NCBI RefSeq assembly: GCF_009937995.1
Contig: NZ_AP021881.1
Location: 2,418,001 to 2,482,000 of the forward strand
Reading direction: 5' to 3'
Source of the DNA: Sulfuriferula nivalis
Lineage (GTDB): Bacteria > Pseudomonadota > Gammaproteobacteria > Burkholderiales > Sulfuriferulaceae
Length of the DNA stretch: 64,000 bases
Within the stretch, counting starts at the first letter, position 1, and each line of letters starts with the position of its first letter. Below are positions 63,732-64,000 of the stretch, piece by piece. The translations under genes and the position numbers were made by a program. The notes beneath the pieces are model-generated. The model searched no databases. It saw nothing but the letters and a program-made list of their open reading frames with translations, and had not been told where the DNA came from.

Positions 63732-64000
63732 ATGTCCACTATGCCCATCCTCAGCCCTGCCCTGGCTGATTTAATTGCGCAACTAGGTACTGGTTTATCC
63801 CAAAATGCGCGTCTGCTAACACTCACCCCATCACTGCCAAGTGAGCGCCCAGATAACTTTGTGGTCGAACGCATGTCCGGGTTTGAGTCAGTCAACGCAG
63901 CTTTTCAACTTACGGTTGATGTATTGAGTGTATCCACACAACTCGCTATGGATACCGTGCTTGGCGCCCCTTTGACTTTGCGCCTGTTGCAGGCAGATGG
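63732..64000 (+). CDS. Second VgrG, N-terminal part (runs off window)
   Basis: The frame from ATG 63732 (MSTMPILSPALADLIAQL) is open to the window end. It contains the VgrG start pattern ARLLTLTPSLPSE then FVVERMSGFESVNAAFQLTVDVLS, where the family has l.F.gSE.ls..f.f.ve.ls. It begins 22 bp after tssL. Completeness and the linked cargo cannot be judged. Confidence 0.85.
   Translation, partial: MSTMPILSPALADLIAQLGTGLSQNARLLTLTPSLPSERPDNFVVERMSGFESVNAAFQLTVDVLSVSTQLAMDTVLGAPLTLRLLQAD

Overview
The window looks like a chromosome segment of a betaproteobacterium, probably of the order Nitrosomonadales. The grounds are the rpsU-yqeY-dnaG-rpoD operon with a CAU tRNA next to rpoD, the dnaX-ybaB-recR run, a phoB/phoR pair beside tsaD and plsY, and a type VI secretion cluster in the tssJKL / tssBCD-EFGH-vgrG order typical of Betaproteobacteria. 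Genus cannot be fixed from the sequence alone.

1-2.7 kb is the edge of a mobile region: an IS66 element running off the left end, an integrase gene that it cuts, and a tRNA(CAU) next to the integrase. 2.7-22.9 kb is mostly housekeeping: the macromolecular-synthesis operon (rpoD, dnaG, yqeY-like, rpsU) with a clear sigma-70 promoter; dnaX, ybaB, recR and a HIT gene; phoR/phoB with a Pho box; tsaD; a coiled-coil membrane protein; plsY; a GT4 glycosyltransferase; a three-gene AmmeMemoRadiSam operon whose MEMO gene carries two homopolymer frameshifts; a CHAD protein; a BamE-like lipoprotein; and a lone GspE/PilB-type ATPase. 22.9-24.6 kb holds two inverted diverged copies of an intergenic repeat and an Mrr-like nuclease gene. 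24.6-28.6 kb is nrdB/nrdA with a candidate NrdR box.

29-51 kb is the most interesting part: a type VI secretion (T6SS) cargo array read leftwards from a complete vgrG. It is built of repeated cassettes [3' part of vgrG - effector - periplasmic immunity gene(s)]. Cassette A has the full vgrG, a LysM/lysozyme-like/M23 effector and two paralogous immunity genes. Cassette B has a 5'-truncated vgrG broken by an IS3-family element, an effector combining a cysteine-peptidase-like domain with a lambda-endolysin-like domain, and two immunity candidates. Cassette C has a more truncated vgrG, a LysM/lysozyme-like effector and its immunity gene. Cassette C is followed by two orphan effector C-terminal fragments, each with its own immunity paralogue. 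The last immunity gene is split by an intact IS66 element with a perfect 8-bp target duplication, and a short vgrG relic lies just beyond it. The vgrG 3' repeats, which start within about 25 bp of the preceding immunity stop codons, look like homology arms through which cassettes were added and could be exchanged.

51-64 kb is the structural T6SS: clpV (tssH), tssG, tssF, tssE, hcp (with a terminator just behind it), tssC, tssB and a TPR-like lipoprotein on the minus strand, then divergent tssJ, tssK, tssL and the start of a second vgrG running off the right end. tssM and tssA are not in the window. All effectors seen are predicted cell-wall hydrolases and all the immunity candidates have signal peptides or membrane anchors, which fits periplasmic killing of competitors.
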